Source: Akkermansiaceae bacterium UBA6138 (GTDB taxonomy: Bacteria; Verrucomicrobiota; Verrucomicrobiia; Verrucomicrobiales; DEV007). From it: a stretch of 23,508 bases of DNA. Below are positions 1 to 8,299 of this stretch, piece after piece (position 1 is the first letter of the stretch; every line of letters starts with the position of its first letter). Under the pieces are notes generated by a model. It was not told where the DNA came from. It searched no databases and saw only the letters and a program-made list of their open reading frames with translations. Made by a program: the position numbers and the translations under genes. The stretch lies in the NCBI GenBank assembly GCA_002422425.1, contig DIVG01000050.1, positions 1 through 23,508 of the forward strand. Direction: 5' to 3'.

Positions 1-3
1 AGG

Positions 4-88
4 TGGTGGGCAGAGAAGGATTCGAACCTTCGAAGGCATAGCCAGCAGATTTACAGTCTGCCCCGTTTGACCGCTCCGGAATCTACCC
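4..88 (-). tRNA. tRNA-Tyr (GTA anticodon)
   Basis: Read on the minus strand this folds as a class II tRNA. The 7-bp acceptor stem pairs GGGTAGA with TCTGCCC, and the anticodon arm GCAGA/TCTGC encloses the loop CTGTAAA, giving anticodon GTA (plus-strand positions 52-54). A long variable arm contains GGC/GCC, and the T arm GAAGG/CCTTC encloses TTCGAAT. The discriminator A is followed by an encoded CCA (4-6). Anticodon and long variable arm together identify tyrosine tRNA. No convincing promoter is visible upstream. Before the insertion sequence arrived, the gene lay about 120 bp downstream of the co-directional zinc-ribbon gene. Confidence 0.96.
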
Positions 89-182
89 GTAACACAAAAC
101 CAGCGGGGGGGAACCGCCGATCTGCGATGACGTCAAGATGTAGGGATGCGGCGGATTTGCAAGGAGTTTCTTCGCAAACTCG

Positions 183-191
183 CCCCCGGCA
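183..191. repeat. Target-site duplication, left copy
   Basis: The 9-bp sequence CCCCCGGCA directly abuts the left terminal repeat of the insertion sequence. An identical copy abuts the right end at 1497-1505. A G precedes both copies, so the boundary is ambiguous by one base and the duplication could be counted as 10 bp. Confidence 0.9.
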
Positions 192-204
192 CAGGGCTTA
201 CGCA
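192..204 (+). repeat. Left terminal inverted repeat of the IS
   Basis: CAGGGCTTACGCA, exactly complementary to the right end at 1484-1496. The TAA stop codon of the transposase (198-200 on the minus strand) lies inside this repeat. Confidence 0.93.
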
Positions 205-1427
205 CCAAAATGATGGGAAATAGAGGCGAGGAGTTCGGAGCGGAAGGCGGGATCGAGCGCGGCCCGCTTTCTCTTGGAGCGGATGGAGGACTTCGGTAGA
301 TGATTGCGCAGGGTCTGAGCGCTCATTTCGCGCAGGATGCAGAGATTGTGGGCGGCGGTATGCTCGCGCACCTGGCAGTGATCCTCGCCGAAGGTCAGGT
401 CCAGCACGTGGTGGAAGCTCTCCACCGCCCAGTGCTCCCGGATGTGCTTGGCCAGCCTCGGAGCGTCGGCGGGAAGGCTGCTCAGGTAGTAGTGGGTCTC
501 CACGGAGAGTTCCTCGCGCTTGGCTCCGCGACAGGTCGTGCGGATCAGGCGCACGACGCTTCGCAGGCCGGCCCACTTCCAACTCTTGTGGAAGAAGTCC
601 AGGTCGTCCAGCGCGGTGCAAAGGCGCTGCTCGTAGCGCCCGTGGGAAAGGGCGACGCTTTGGCCGTCGCGCAGAGGGCCGGGAGCGAGCAGGGCGCCGG
701 GGACGACGCCTGCGGCGATGGCGGCGGCGATGGCGGCGGCGTCGAAACCCGAGGCGGCGTCCAGCTGGGCGAAGCGGGCCTCAACCGCGCGCATCGCTTC
801 CTTCTGGTTGGCCTTGAGGGCGAGGATGTAGTCGCCCCCGGCTTCGTGGATGTGCGCGGCGATGTGCGGATGGGCGCCCATGGCGTCGATGCTCACGAGC
901 GTGCCCTCGAGCTCGAGCAGCTCCAGCGGGCGAGGCAGGGCCTCCAGCTCGTTGCTCTTCTCCCGGCACACGACCTGCCCGGCGCTGATGCCGGCCTCGC
1001 TCACCCAGGCGCGCAGGACATGCACCATCTCCTGCTTGGTGCTGGCCGCGGCGGTGCCGCGCAGGGCTTTGCCGTCGATCTTGATCTGGCGTCCGGCCAG
1101 GTCGCCGCACCAGTCGGCGAGGATGTCGAGCAGGGCCTGGGGCCGGAGCGCGATGAAGACGTTGCGGAAAACATCGTGGCTGGGCGGACCGTTGGGGAGG
1201 GGCAGGAAGCTGCGCAGCCACCGCTCCTGGGTCTTGCCGAAGGCCTCCATGTCGGTGAAGGCGTCGTTGTCGGAAAGCATGGAGCAGAAGGCGATCATGA
1301 GAACCTCGTCGATCCGGTGAAGGACACGCCCTTCCTCGCGCGCGTCGGGCATCAGCGCGAAGCGCGCGCGGAGCAGTTCGAGGGGGGAGGCGGAAGGATC
1401 GTCGGGGCTGTCGGAAGGGTTGGGCAT
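198..1427 (-). CDS. ISAs1-family DDE transposase
   Basis: A 409-residue transposase that would catalyse cut-and-paste movement of the surrounding element. The N-terminal third matches the DDE_Tnp_1-associated domain, including the DVFRNVF segment near residues 85-91. The catalytic acidic residues can be placed: D118 in KIDGKALR, D181 in VSIDAMG and E336 in HWAVESFHHVLD. This is the pattern of the ISAs1 (H-repeat associated) group. An alanine/isoleucine-rich low-complexity stretch at 711-743 is encoded by a 12-bp near-repeat. A purine-rich GGGAGG lies immediately before the ATG and may be the ribosome site. A near-consensus -10 (TATAAC) lies between the right repeat and the gene. There is no frameshift or internal stop, so the gene is probably functional. 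Confidence 0.95.
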   Translation of the reverse strand: MPNPSDSPDDPSASPLELLRARFALMPDAREEGRVLHRIDEVLMIAFCSMLSDNDAFTDMEAFGKTQERWLRSFLPLPNGPPSHDVFRNVFIALRPQALLDILADWCGDLAGRQIKIDGKALRGTAAASTKQEMVHVLRAWVSEAGISAGQVVCREKSNELEALPRPLELLELEGTLVSIDAMGAHPHIAAHIHEAGGDYILALKANQKEAMRAVEARFAQLDAASGFDAAAIAAAIAAGVVPGALLAPGPLRDGQSVALSHGRYEQRLCTALDDLDFFHKSWKWAGLRSVVRLIRTTCRGAKREELSVETHYYLSSLPADAPRLAKHIREHWAVESFHHVLDLTFGEDHCQVREHTAAHNLCILREMSAQTLRNHLPKSSIRSKRKRAALDPAFRSELLASISHHFGA

Positions 1428-1483
1428 CCCTCCCTATGCCAGTCACAATCGATTGTACAAGTTATAATTACCATTTTCACTCA

Positions 1484-1496
1484 TGCGTAAGCCCTG
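1484..1496 (-). repeat. Right terminal inverted repeat of the IS
   Basis: TGCGTAAGCCCTG on the plus strand, the exact complement of the left end at 192-204. Confidence 0.93.
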
Positions 1497-1505
1497 CCCC
1501 CGGCA
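1497..1505. repeat. Target-site duplication, right copy
   Basis: CCCCCGGCA, identical to 183-191, immediately outside the right terminal repeat. Confidence 0.9.
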
Positions 1506-1524
1506 CCATCGCGCGCAAAAAAAA

Positions 1525-1761
1525 TCAGAGGAGATCCTCCGCTACAACGGAATTCTGCTCGCGACTCGACAGGACGCGGGCCTGGCTGACAACGGCGTTC
1601 TCATCACACTCAAAGCGATAAGCGTGGCAGTTCGGACAAATATTTACCTTGCTGGCCACGATGGAATCACAGCCCATACAAACCTTGTAAAGGGCGGGAT
1701 TTTTAACGATACGACGGGCTCTTTTGGCACGGTCGGCTATAGCGGCGTTCTCCTTTGACAT
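1525..1761 (-). CDS. Small zinc-ribbon protein, function unknown
   Basis: A 78-residue protein with two CxxC knuckles (C28/C31 and C42/C45, in VCMGCDS and ICPNCHAY) that should bind one zinc ion as a zinc ribbon. The N-terminus is basic (AKRARR, residues 12-17) and the tail is rich in serine, valine and glutamate. No enzyme motif, signal peptide or membrane segment is seen. The ribbon and basic N-terminus would suit a nucleic-acid-binding or ribosome-associated protein, but that is inference. The ATG at 1761 is the only plausible start; no clear ribosome site precedes it. The gene is divergent from mfd across a 216-bp AT-rich gap. The insertion sequence lies about 20 bp beyond its stop codon, so the reading frame is untouched. 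Confidence 0.75.
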   Translation of the reverse strand: MSKENAAIADRAKRARRIVKNPALYKVCMGCDSIVASKVNICPNCHAYRFECDENAVVSQARVLSSREQNSVVAEDLL

Positions 1762-1977
1762 TCGGGCGAAAATTTAGTTCGGATGAAGTTTTTTTGCAAG
1801 AATGAAATTACAAATCTGGAATTTTCTCATAATTAACATAATTGATTGGAGTTGGTTGCGGCTTTTGTCGACGGAATTTAAAAAACCCGCTTCTCATGAC
1901 AATTTACCTCTGAAGCAGCGGATTGGCCGGTAAATCCGGTTTCTCTGTGAGAGGTTTGCCTGTAGCGTCGGGGCGTC

Positions 1978-4900
1978 TTGAAAAGTCGAGGGGATACAGC
2001 CGCACCAGATCTAGTCGCTCCGCAGCTGCGCCGTAGCCGTCGGCTGGCGGCTGCCCTAAAGGCGGTGCCGTTGGCGACGCCGGAGAATCCGGTGGTTTTT
2101 GATCATGTGGCGGAGGCGGGACAGCCGCTCTATCTTGCCGCCGTCATTTCGGCCTGGCGCGAGGCGGGAGAACTCGACTCGGCGGTGTGGGTTCTCTGCT
2201 CCCAGGTGAAGGCGCAGGAAGTGATGCAGAGTGAGATCAGCGTCTGGGGACACGAGGCTCTCTTTTTACCCGAGTATGAATGGGCGGGATTCGAGGAAAC
2301 CCTGCCCGATCCCGAGTCCGCCGCGGAGCGGCTCGCAGTGCTGAAGGAGATCCACGAAATCACGCGGGAAAAGGGCGACGCCGTCGTCGTGCTGACGGTG
2401 GAGTCACTCTCCGAGGGCGCGCCTCCTCCGGGGTCTCTTTCCCGACAGGCCGAAAAGTTGAGCCCGCGGGACAAGCTCGATCTCGCGACCTTTGCGAAAA
2501 AGCTCGAGGACGCCGGCTATGAACCCGAAGCCCAGGTCTTCCAGCGCGGCCAATTCGCCCTGCGCGGCGGGATCATCGATGTTTTTTCCTGGCAGGCGCT
2601 GCATCCGGTGCGGATCGAGCTTTTCGACGAAGAGATCGAGTCCATCCGCGAGTTCGACGTCGATGCCCAGACCTCGATCGGCAAGGTCGATGCCTGCGAG
2701 ATCCTGCTGAGCGAGGCGAATCTGGAGCAGTCGGGTCAGATCGCGGACTACATCGGGGAAAAGGATCTCATCATCGCGGTGGAGTGCGACAGCGAGCTTG
2801 CCCACGTCCGCATCAGCAGCGGCCTCAATCTCGACCCATCGGGGCCTGAGGACTTTGACGGGGCCTGTTTTGACAATCCTCTCGGCGAGTTCGGCGCGGG
2901 CGATTTTATCCTGCAGGAGGCGCGACGCGACGAGTTCTCCCGTCAGATCGCGTCCTGGCGGAAGGACAAGTGGACCGTGCTGATGGCCTTCCACTCAGAC
3001 GGGGAGAAAGAGCGTTTCGCCGAGCTGATCCTTGAGAATGCGTGGAACGACGGATTTCTCAAGCCGGTCATCGGGACCCTGAGCCGGGGTTTCACGATTC
3101 CCGATGCGAAGCTCGCAGTCCTGAGCGACGCGGAGATCTTCGGCCGTTATCAGAATCAGCGCGGACGCCGCCGCTACCGCCTCGCGCGCGAGTTGCAGGC
3201 GAGCAAGCAGGTCAGCAGTCTGCGCGAATACAACTACGGAGACCTCGTCGTCCACATCGATTACGGAATCGGAAAATTCCGCGGGATCCGCACGCGCGAG
3301 TCCACCGACGGCAGTCAGGAAGTCCTCGAGATCGAATATGAGGACGAGGCGCGTCTCTTTGTCCCCCTCGATCAGGCCCATCTCGTCTCACGCTACATCG
3401 GCACGGGCAAGAGCGCGCCGAAGCTTTCCCGCCTCGGCGACAAGCGCTGGTCACGGATCCGCCGCGACGCGGAAAACTCCATCCTCGACTACGCCGGACG
3501 TCTCCTCTCGATCCAGGCCGAGCGGGCCGCCTCGCAGCTCGGGTTTGCGCATCCGCCCGACAACAAATGGCAGTGGGAGTTCGAGCATGCCTTCATTTAC
3601 AAGGAGACGCCCGACCAGCTTCGCGCGATCGAGGAAACCAAGACCGACATGGAGAGCGCCAGGCCGATGGACCGGCTCATCTGCGGCGACGTGGGTTTCG
3701 GCAAGACCGAGGTGGCGATCCGGGCGGCTTTCAAGGCGGTCATGTCAGGGAAGCAGGTCGCGATCCTCGCGCCCACGACGGTGCTCGCCGAGCAGCATTT
3801 CCGGAACTTCCGGGAGCGCATGTCGGACTTTCCCGTGAAAATCGAGACCCTCAGCCGCTACCGCACGGCGGCGGAGCAGCGCACCACTCTGGGCAATCTC
3901 ATTGCCGGCACGACCGACATCGTTATCGGCACGCACCGCGTCATCTCGAAGGACGTGCAGTTCAAGAATCTCGGCCTCGTCGTCGTTGATGAGGAGCAAC
4001 GATTCGGAGTCCAGCACAAGGAGCGCTTCAAGGAAATGTGGCGCTTCGTCGATGTCCTGACTCTCTCCGCCACCCCGATTCCACGGACGCTCTACCTCTC
4101 CATGATGGGCGTGCGGGAGATGTCCATTATCGACACGCCTCCGCCGAACCGCCGCCCCGTCGCGACGACAGTCTGCCCCTACGACGAGCGCATCATTCGC
4201 TCGGCCATCGAGAAGGAGCTCGCGAGACAGGGTCAGGTCTTTTTCCTCCACAACCGGGTCAAGTCGATCCAGGGAGTGAAGCGCCGCATCGAGGACCTCG
4301 TCGCCGGTGCCCGCGTCGAGGTCGGGCACGGGCAGATGGACAGCGACGAGCTCGAGGACGTCATGAGCCGCTTCATCCGGCATGAGTTCGACGTCCTCGT
4401 CTGCACCACGATCATTGAGAGCGGGGTCGACATCCCGAACGCGAACACCATTATGATCGACCGGGCCGACCGCTTTGGTCTTGCGGACCTTTATCAAATC
4501 CGCGGACGGGTCGGGCGGGCGGACCGGCGCGCCTACGCCTACCTGATGCTGCCGCCTGACATGCTCACCGTCGGTGACGCCCGCAAGCGCATCAACGCGA
4601 TCAAGCAATACTCTTCTCTCGGTGCCGGGTTTAAAATCGCGATGCGCGATCTCGAGATTCGCGGAGCGGGCAACCTGCTCGGAACCCAGCAGAGCGGTCA
4701 TATCGCCGCAATCGGCTTTGACCTCTACTGTCAGCTCCTTAAGCAATCGGTCTCCAAGTTAAAAGGCGAACCCGCCGCCGATCGCGTCGAGCTGTCGATC
4801 TACATCGACTTCCTCTGCACGAACGAGGCGAGCTACCACAAGGATCCCGAAGGCAGCCTGCCCGCCTTCATCCCTGCCGACTACATGCCCGAGGCGCGCC

Positions 4901-5205
4901 TCCGCATCACCGCCTACCGCGAACTGGCCGAGGCCTCGCAGGTCGAGGACCTCGATGCCCTGCGGGAAAACTGGGCCGATCGCTTCGGTCACCTTCCGCA
5001 ACCGGCGATTCATCTCCTCACCGCGACCGAGATCAAAATCCGCGCCGCCCGCAAGGGATGCGGAGCCCTCGAGGTCCGGGATCAGAAGCTGAAACTGACC
5101 AAAAACGGCAAGTTCATTCAAATAAACGGCAAGTTTCCCCGTTTAATAGGGGACAATGAAGAAGAATGGCTTGAGTCAGCCCTCGACTGGGTTTTAGACT
5201 TGTGA
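1978..5205 (+). CDS. mfd: Transcription-repair coupling factor Mfd
   Basis: Mfd is an ATP-driven DNA translocase that removes stalled RNA polymerase at lesions and recruits UvrA for nucleotide excision repair. The protein has 1075 residues, slightly short of the usual 1100-1150. Residues ~30-350 form the UvrB-like N-terminal module. A CarD-like RNA-polymerase-interaction domain starts near 422 (DLVVHIDYGIGKF). The helicase has Walker A GDVGFGKT (570-577), DEEQ box (671-674), SATPIPRT (697-704) and the C-terminal RecA lobe with IESGVDIP (813-820) and RGRVGR (842-847). The C-terminal TRCF domain follows. The start used is a TTG at 1978 with no good ribosome site. A GTG near 2065 is an alternative that would remove about 29 residues. 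The stop overlaps a possible GTG start of the next frame, so the isomerase gene may be co-transcribed. Confidence 0.97.
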   Translation: MKSRGDTAAPDLVAPQLRRSRRLAAALKAVPLATPENPVVFDHVAEAGQPLYLAAVISAWREAGELDSAVWVLCSQVKAQEVMQSEISVWGHEALFLPEYEWAGFEETLPDPESAAERLAVLKEIHEITREKGDAVVVLTVESLSEGAPPPGSLSRQAEKLSPRDKLDLATFAKKLEDAGYEPEAQVFQRGQFALRGGIIDVFSWQALHPVRIELFDEEIESIREFDVDAQTSIGKVDACEILLSEANLEQSGQIADYIGEKDLIIAVECDSELAHVRISSGLNLDPSGPEDFDGACFDNPLGEFGAGDFILQEARRDEFSRQIASWRKDKWTVLMAFHSDGEKERFAELILENAWNDGFLKPVIGTLSRGFTIPDAKLAVLSDAEIFGRYQNQRGRRRYRLARELQASKQVSSLREYNYGDLVVHIDYGIGKFRGIRTRESTDGSQEVLEIEYEDEARLFVPLDQAHLVSRYIGTGKSAPKLSRLGDKRWSRIRRDAENSILDYAGRLLSIQAERAASQLGFAHPPDNKWQWEFEHAFIYKETPDQLRAIEETKTDMESARPMDRLICGDVGFGKTEVAIRAAFKAVMSGKQVAILAPTTVLAEQHFRNFRERMSDFPVKIETLSRYRTAAEQRTTLGNLIAGTTDIVIGTHRVISKDVQFKNLGLVVVDEEQRFGVQHKERFKEMWRFVDVLTLSATPIPRTLYLSMMGVREMSIIDTPPPNRRPVATTVCPYDERIIRSAIEKELARQGQVFFLHNRVKSIQGVKRRIEDLVAGARVEVGHGQMDSDELEDVMSRFIRHEFDVLVCTTIIESGVDIPNANTIMIDRADRFGLADLYQIRGRVGRADRRAYAYLMLPPDMLTVGDARKRINAIKQYSSLGAGFKIAMRDLEIRGAGNLLGTQQSGHIAAIGFDLYCQLLKQSVSKLKGEPAADRVELSIYIDFLCTNEASYHKDPEGSLPAFIPADYMPEARLRITAYRELAEASQVEDLDALRENWADRFGHLPQPAIHLLTATEIKIRAARKGCGALEVRDQKLKLTKNGKFIQINGKFPRLIGDNEEEWLESALDWVLDL

Positions 5206-5240
5206 GGCGATTTTACGATTCCGAAACTCCCCCCATTTTT

Positions 5241-6248
5241 ATGATGACTCTGATCCCATCGCCTCGTCGCGCGGCCCTGACCTCGCTTTCCCTACTGGCG
5301 GGGTTTGCTCTCACCGGGGCGGCCGCGGCACCCGTCGAGCTGAACCGCATGAAGGCGGTCGTCAACGGGGAACCAATCACTCAGACGATGGTCGACCAGG
5401 CGGTGCAAACCCAGGTCCAGGTATGGCTGATGGGAAACAAAGGTATGGTCAGCCGCACCGAGGCCGAACGCGAAATTCGTCGGATGGAAGAGCGGGCCCT
5501 TGACGATCTCATCGACCGCACCCTCATTCTCAGTGAATTCAAAAAACTCGGCGGGGCGATCAAGGACCAGTATGTCGATGAGTCGGTGAACCGTTTCATC
5601 ACCGAACGGTTTAAGGGAGACAAGGAAAAGTTCATGGCAGAGCTCAAAAAGACCGGCATGACAATCGCCCAGTTTCGTGAAGTCCAGCGTGATCAGATCG
5701 CGATTCAGGCCCTTCGCTCACAGCACAGCGGCGATGACGCGATCCCGAACACCCCCTGGGAAAAGAAGGCCAAATACGACGAAATCAAAGGCGAATTCGC
5801 CTCGGAAGGCCAACCGAAGCTTCTCATCATGTCAATTCCGAAGCAGACTGAGTCGAGTAGTCACGAAGCGCAGAAAAAGGTCCTTGAAACAGTGATGTCC
5901 AAGCTGAAAAACGGGGGCGACTTCGGAACCCTTGCGAAAGAGTATTCGGGCGACAGCTTCGCGAGCAAGGGGGGCTCTGTCGGTGTCCTCGGTAAAGACA
6001 CCCTCAACGAGGGACTCACCCGGGTCGCTTACGGCCTTCCCACCGGTCAGGTGAGCGAACCGCTCGATGATGGCCCGACCTGGCGAATCCTCAAGGTGGA
6101 AGGACGCGTCGGGCAGAAAACCCCGGGCTACGAGGAGCTCGAAGAAGAGATTGACCGGCGCCTGACCGGCGAGAAACGGCAGAAGAAACTTGAAGGCTGG
6201 CTCAAAAAGCTTCGCCGGGATGCAAATGTTCGCATTTACGACAACTGA
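5241..6248 (+). CDS. Secreted SurA/PrsA-type peptidyl-prolyl isomerase
   Basis: A 335-residue exported parvulin-type foldase that probably assists folding of envelope proteins. The ATG at 5241 is preferred because it gives a typical signal peptide: RR near residues 9-10, a hydrophobic core, and cleavage close to AAAA-PVEL. An upstream in-frame GTG at 5202 overlaps the mfd stop but would put 13 polar residues before the signal. Residues ~35-190 form a SurA-like chaperone region beginning with KAVVNGEPIT. Residues ~192-290 form a PpiC/rotamase domain with DFGTLAKEYSGD, the glycine turn KGGSVGVL and GQVSEPL. The C-terminus is basic and helical. It may be translated with mfd; the functional link is not obvious. 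Whether it is periplasmic or lipid-anchored cannot be told, but no lipobox cysteine is present. Confidence 0.88.
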   Translation: MMTLIPSPRRAALTSLSLLAGFALTGAAAAPVELNRMKAVVNGEPITQTMVDQAVQTQVQVWLMGNKGMVSRTEAEREIRRMEERALDDLIDRTLILSEFKKLGGAIKDQYVDESVNRFITERFKGDKEKFMAELKKTGMTIAQFREVQRDQIAIQALRSQHSGDDAIPNTPWEKKAKYDEIKGEFASEGQPKLLIMSIPKQTESSSHEAQKKVLETVMSKLKNGGDFGTLAKEYSGDSFASKGGSVGVLGKDTLNEGLTRVAYGLPTGQVSEPLDDGPTWRILKVEGRVGQKTPGYEELEEEIDRRLTGEKRQKKLEGWLKKLRRDANVRIYDN

Positions 6249-6313
6249 TTTTTTGAGCCGTGCTGATAGCGAATCGGGGGTGTCGAAGCAGTAAAATCGT
6301 GTAAGTTCCTCCT

Positions 6314-6838
6314 GTGCGTGTCCTCGCCATCGACCCGGCGCTGCGGAACACCGGTTTCGCCGTCATTGAAGAATCGCTCGCTGCGGCTGGGAAGCCCGGG
6401 TTTCGCGCGTTGGCTTACGGCGTGATCCGAAACCACCGAAACCTGCGTCAAAGCAGCTGTCTCGTCGCGATCCGCGAACAGATCGTCGAGGTCATCCGCG
6501 CCCATTCGCCCGAAGTCTGTGCGGTCGAGGGGGTCATCTTCGTGCAGAGCTACAAGACTGCAATCACGATGGGCGCTGCCCGCGGGGCCGCCATCCTCGC
6601 CGCCGCCGAGCACGGGCTGGACGTCTTCGAATACGCTCCACGTCGCGTCAAGCAGGCTGTCGTCGGGAACGGGGCCGCCGCCAAGCAGCAGGTCGCCTTT
6701 ATGATGCGCGCCCTCCTCGGCCTCACCGAAACCCCTGAACCCGACGCGGCTGATGCCCTCGCCATCGGCCTGGCTCACTGCTACGCGCGGGATCCGAACC
6801 GCGTCACCGCCCCCGCCGACCGGCCGGTCTCACTTTAA
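6314..6838 (+). CDS. ruvC: Crossover junction endodeoxyribonuclease RuvC
   Basis: RuvC cuts Holliday junctions symmetrically together with the RuvAB branch-migration motor. The 174-residue protein has the RNase-H-like fold signature: D7 in LAIDPALRNTGFA, E72 in CAVEGVIF, and D144/D147 in PDAADALAIG form the metal-binding acidic cluster. The basic APRRVKQAVVGNG loop, which contacts DNA in the family, is present. The start is a GTG at 6314, one codon group before the conserved first strand. No ruvA or ruvB lies in the window. The DUF2868 gene begins 21 bp downstream on the same strand, so the genes may share a transcript. Confidence 0.95.
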   Translation: MRVLAIDPALRNTGFAVIEESLAAAGKPGFRALAYGVIRNHRNLRQSSCLVAIREQIVEVIRAHSPEVCAVEGVIFVQSYKTAITMGAARGAAILAAAEHGLDVFEYAPRRVKQAVVGNGAAAKQQVAFMMRALLGLTETPEPDAADALAIGLAHCYARDPNRVTAPADRPVSL

Positions 6839-6859
6839 TCCGAACCGTCACGCTCTCCC

Positions 6860-8296
6860 ATGCACGTCGATGACATTCGGAAAATCCTCATGCTCCAGGC
6901 GTTTGAGGAAAAAAACGGGGATGGAGATTTTTTTCCCGAGGCCGAGATACTCTCGGCAAATAGTGCCTCGGGTGCCCCGCTCGACAGGAGAGCGAGCCGG
7001 GCCGACGAGGATGCCTTCCTCGCAAAACGAGCCGATATTCTCCTGCGGCGACTTCGTTCCCGCTCTCCCGAAGCAACGCGGTGGATCGATCAGATACCGG
7101 AGCGGTTCCCTGCCGGAGCGCTTGCCGCCGGTCTCGGGATCATCGCGGCCCTTGCCGGGTTTTTTACGAACGAACTGGGACCGGAAAAACGTATCAACAT
7201 CCTCTCGTTTCCCTTGCTCGGCATCCTCCTCTGGAGCGCCATCATCTATCTTCGCGAGATTTTTCTCTTCTTCCGGGGGAGGACCGCGGAAACCATTCCG
7301 GTCTGGCTTGAGTCACTGGGCGAGCGGCTCAAGTCCCGCCACGAGGCGTTCGATGCGGCGACCGACTCTTTTAAAAATGCCCGACTTCTCTTTGAAAAAC
7401 GCTGGTTCCTCCTCTCCGCTCCCGTCCCGGTGGCACGGCTCAAGTCGCTGCTCCACGCCACTGCTTTTATCCTCGCCGCTTCAGCCGTAGGCGGGATGTA
7501 TGTCAAAGGTCTTGCCAACGAATATCGAGCCGTCTGGGAAAGTACTTTTTTCACCGACGGGAGTCAACTCCGCCCCTTCCTTGAGCTGGTGCTAGGGCCC
7601 GCAGCCGCGCTCTGCGGTAGCACCCTACCCGTCGCTGCCGAGCTCAACGCGATGCAGTGGCCTTCGGAGGGAGAGAATGCAGCGCGCTGGATCCACTGGT
7701 ATGCGATCACGATCGGGCTTTTTGTCCTGCTGCCGCGCGCGGTGCTGGCCCTCGTCTGGAGGCTTCGCGCCAATCGGCTCGCCCGCACCCTGCCCTTCCG
7801 CGAGGTCTCGCCGTTGTATTTTGAAAGGTTACTCTCAACATCGACGGGAGCGTCCCTGCCGCTGCGTCTTGTCCCCTACGCTTTTTCTCCGGACGCCGCA
7901 TGCCGGAGCGCTGCGGCGGAGCAGCTTGAACGACAGTTCGGCCGTACCGTCACGCTCCACCTTGCCCCGGCAATTCCCTTCGGCGAAGAGGAAACCGTCA
8001 CCCTCGCGCCCCTGGGCGGAGACGTTGAAAATGCGGAGATCGTGCCCCTCTTCCACTTTGCCGCGACGCCCGAGCTTGAGACCCACCTGACTGTTTATGA
8101 AAACCTCTCAGGCCTCTCGCCCAAGCCCGTTCGCTACGTCCTTCTCGATACAACGAGCTTTGATCGCAGGTCCCTGACATTCAGCGATGCACAAGTTCGA
8201 AGGGAAGGACGCAGGGCAGCCTGGGAAAGGCTCTTCGAAGGCAAAGATATCACCATCATCCCTTTTTCCGCCAGTTCCGCACTAACACCATCCTGA
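6860..8296 (+). CDS. DUF2868-type membrane protein, partner of the downstream GTPase
   Basis: A 478-residue integral membrane protein of unknown function resembling the DUF2868 family. An acidic/basic N-terminal region (residues 1-80) precedes a hydrophobic segment at about 86-105, a second at about 113-135, a third near 195-215 and a fourth near 278-297. The C-terminal ~170 residues are soluble and cytosol-like, with no recognised catalytic motif. It lies 21 bp after ruvC and ends only 3 bp before the GTPase start, so translational coupling with the GTPase is likely. In other bacteria DUF2868 and DUF3482 genes are known as neighbours, which supports both calls. A membrane receptor or scaffold for the GTPase is an inference. 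The family assignment is from sequence memory and length. Confidence 0.78.
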   Translation: MHVDDIRKILMLQAFEEKNGDGDFFPEAEILSANSASGAPLDRRASRADEDAFLAKRADILLRRLRSRSPEATRWIDQIPERFPAGALAAGLGIIAALAGFFTNELGPEKRINILSFPLLGILLWSAIIYLREIFLFFRGRTAETIPVWLESLGERLKSRHEAFDAATDSFKNARLLFEKRWFLLSAPVPVARLKSLLHATAFILAASAVGGMYVKGLANEYRAVWESTFFTDGSQLRPFLELVLGPAAALCGSTLPVAAELNAMQWPSEGENAARWIHWYAITIGLFVLLPRAVLALVWRLRANRLARTLPFREVSPLYFERLLSTSTGASLPLRLVPYAFSPDAACRSAAAEQLERQFGRTVTLHLAPAIPFGEEETVTLAPLGGDVENAEIVPLFHFAATPELETHLTVYENLSGLSPKPVRYVLLDTTSFDRRSLTFSDAQVRREGRRAAWERLFEGKDITIIPFSASSALTPS

Positions 8297-8299
8297 ACC

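Larger units (their letters stand above)
192..1496 (-). mobile_element. ISAs1-family insertion sequence, apparently intact
   Basis: A 1305-bp element is bounded by perfect 13-bp terminal inverted repeats (CAGGGCTTACGCA at 192-204 and its complement at 1484-1496) and flanked by a 9-bp direct duplication of the target. It carries one full-length transposase gene on the minus strand. Element length, repeat sequence and duplication size fit the ISAs1 family. The perfect duplication and uninterrupted gene suggest a recent insertion. It sits in intergenic DNA between the zinc-ribbon gene and tRNA-Tyr and is oriented with both. Confidence 0.93.

Noticed and set aside
4..191. tRNA-Tyr as an integration site for a genomic island
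   Set aside because: There is no integrase and no repeat of the tRNA 3' end; the nearby element is an insertion sequence with its own target duplication.
300..1490. Long plus-strand open frame (396 codons) across the insertion sequence
   Set aside because: It is antisense to the transposase, which has clear DDE motifs; the frame is a G+C-driven shadow without recognisable domains.
3745..4746. Minus-strand open frame of 333 codons inside mfd
   Set aside because: The plus-strand frame encodes all Mfd helicase motifs; the antisense frame shows none of its own.
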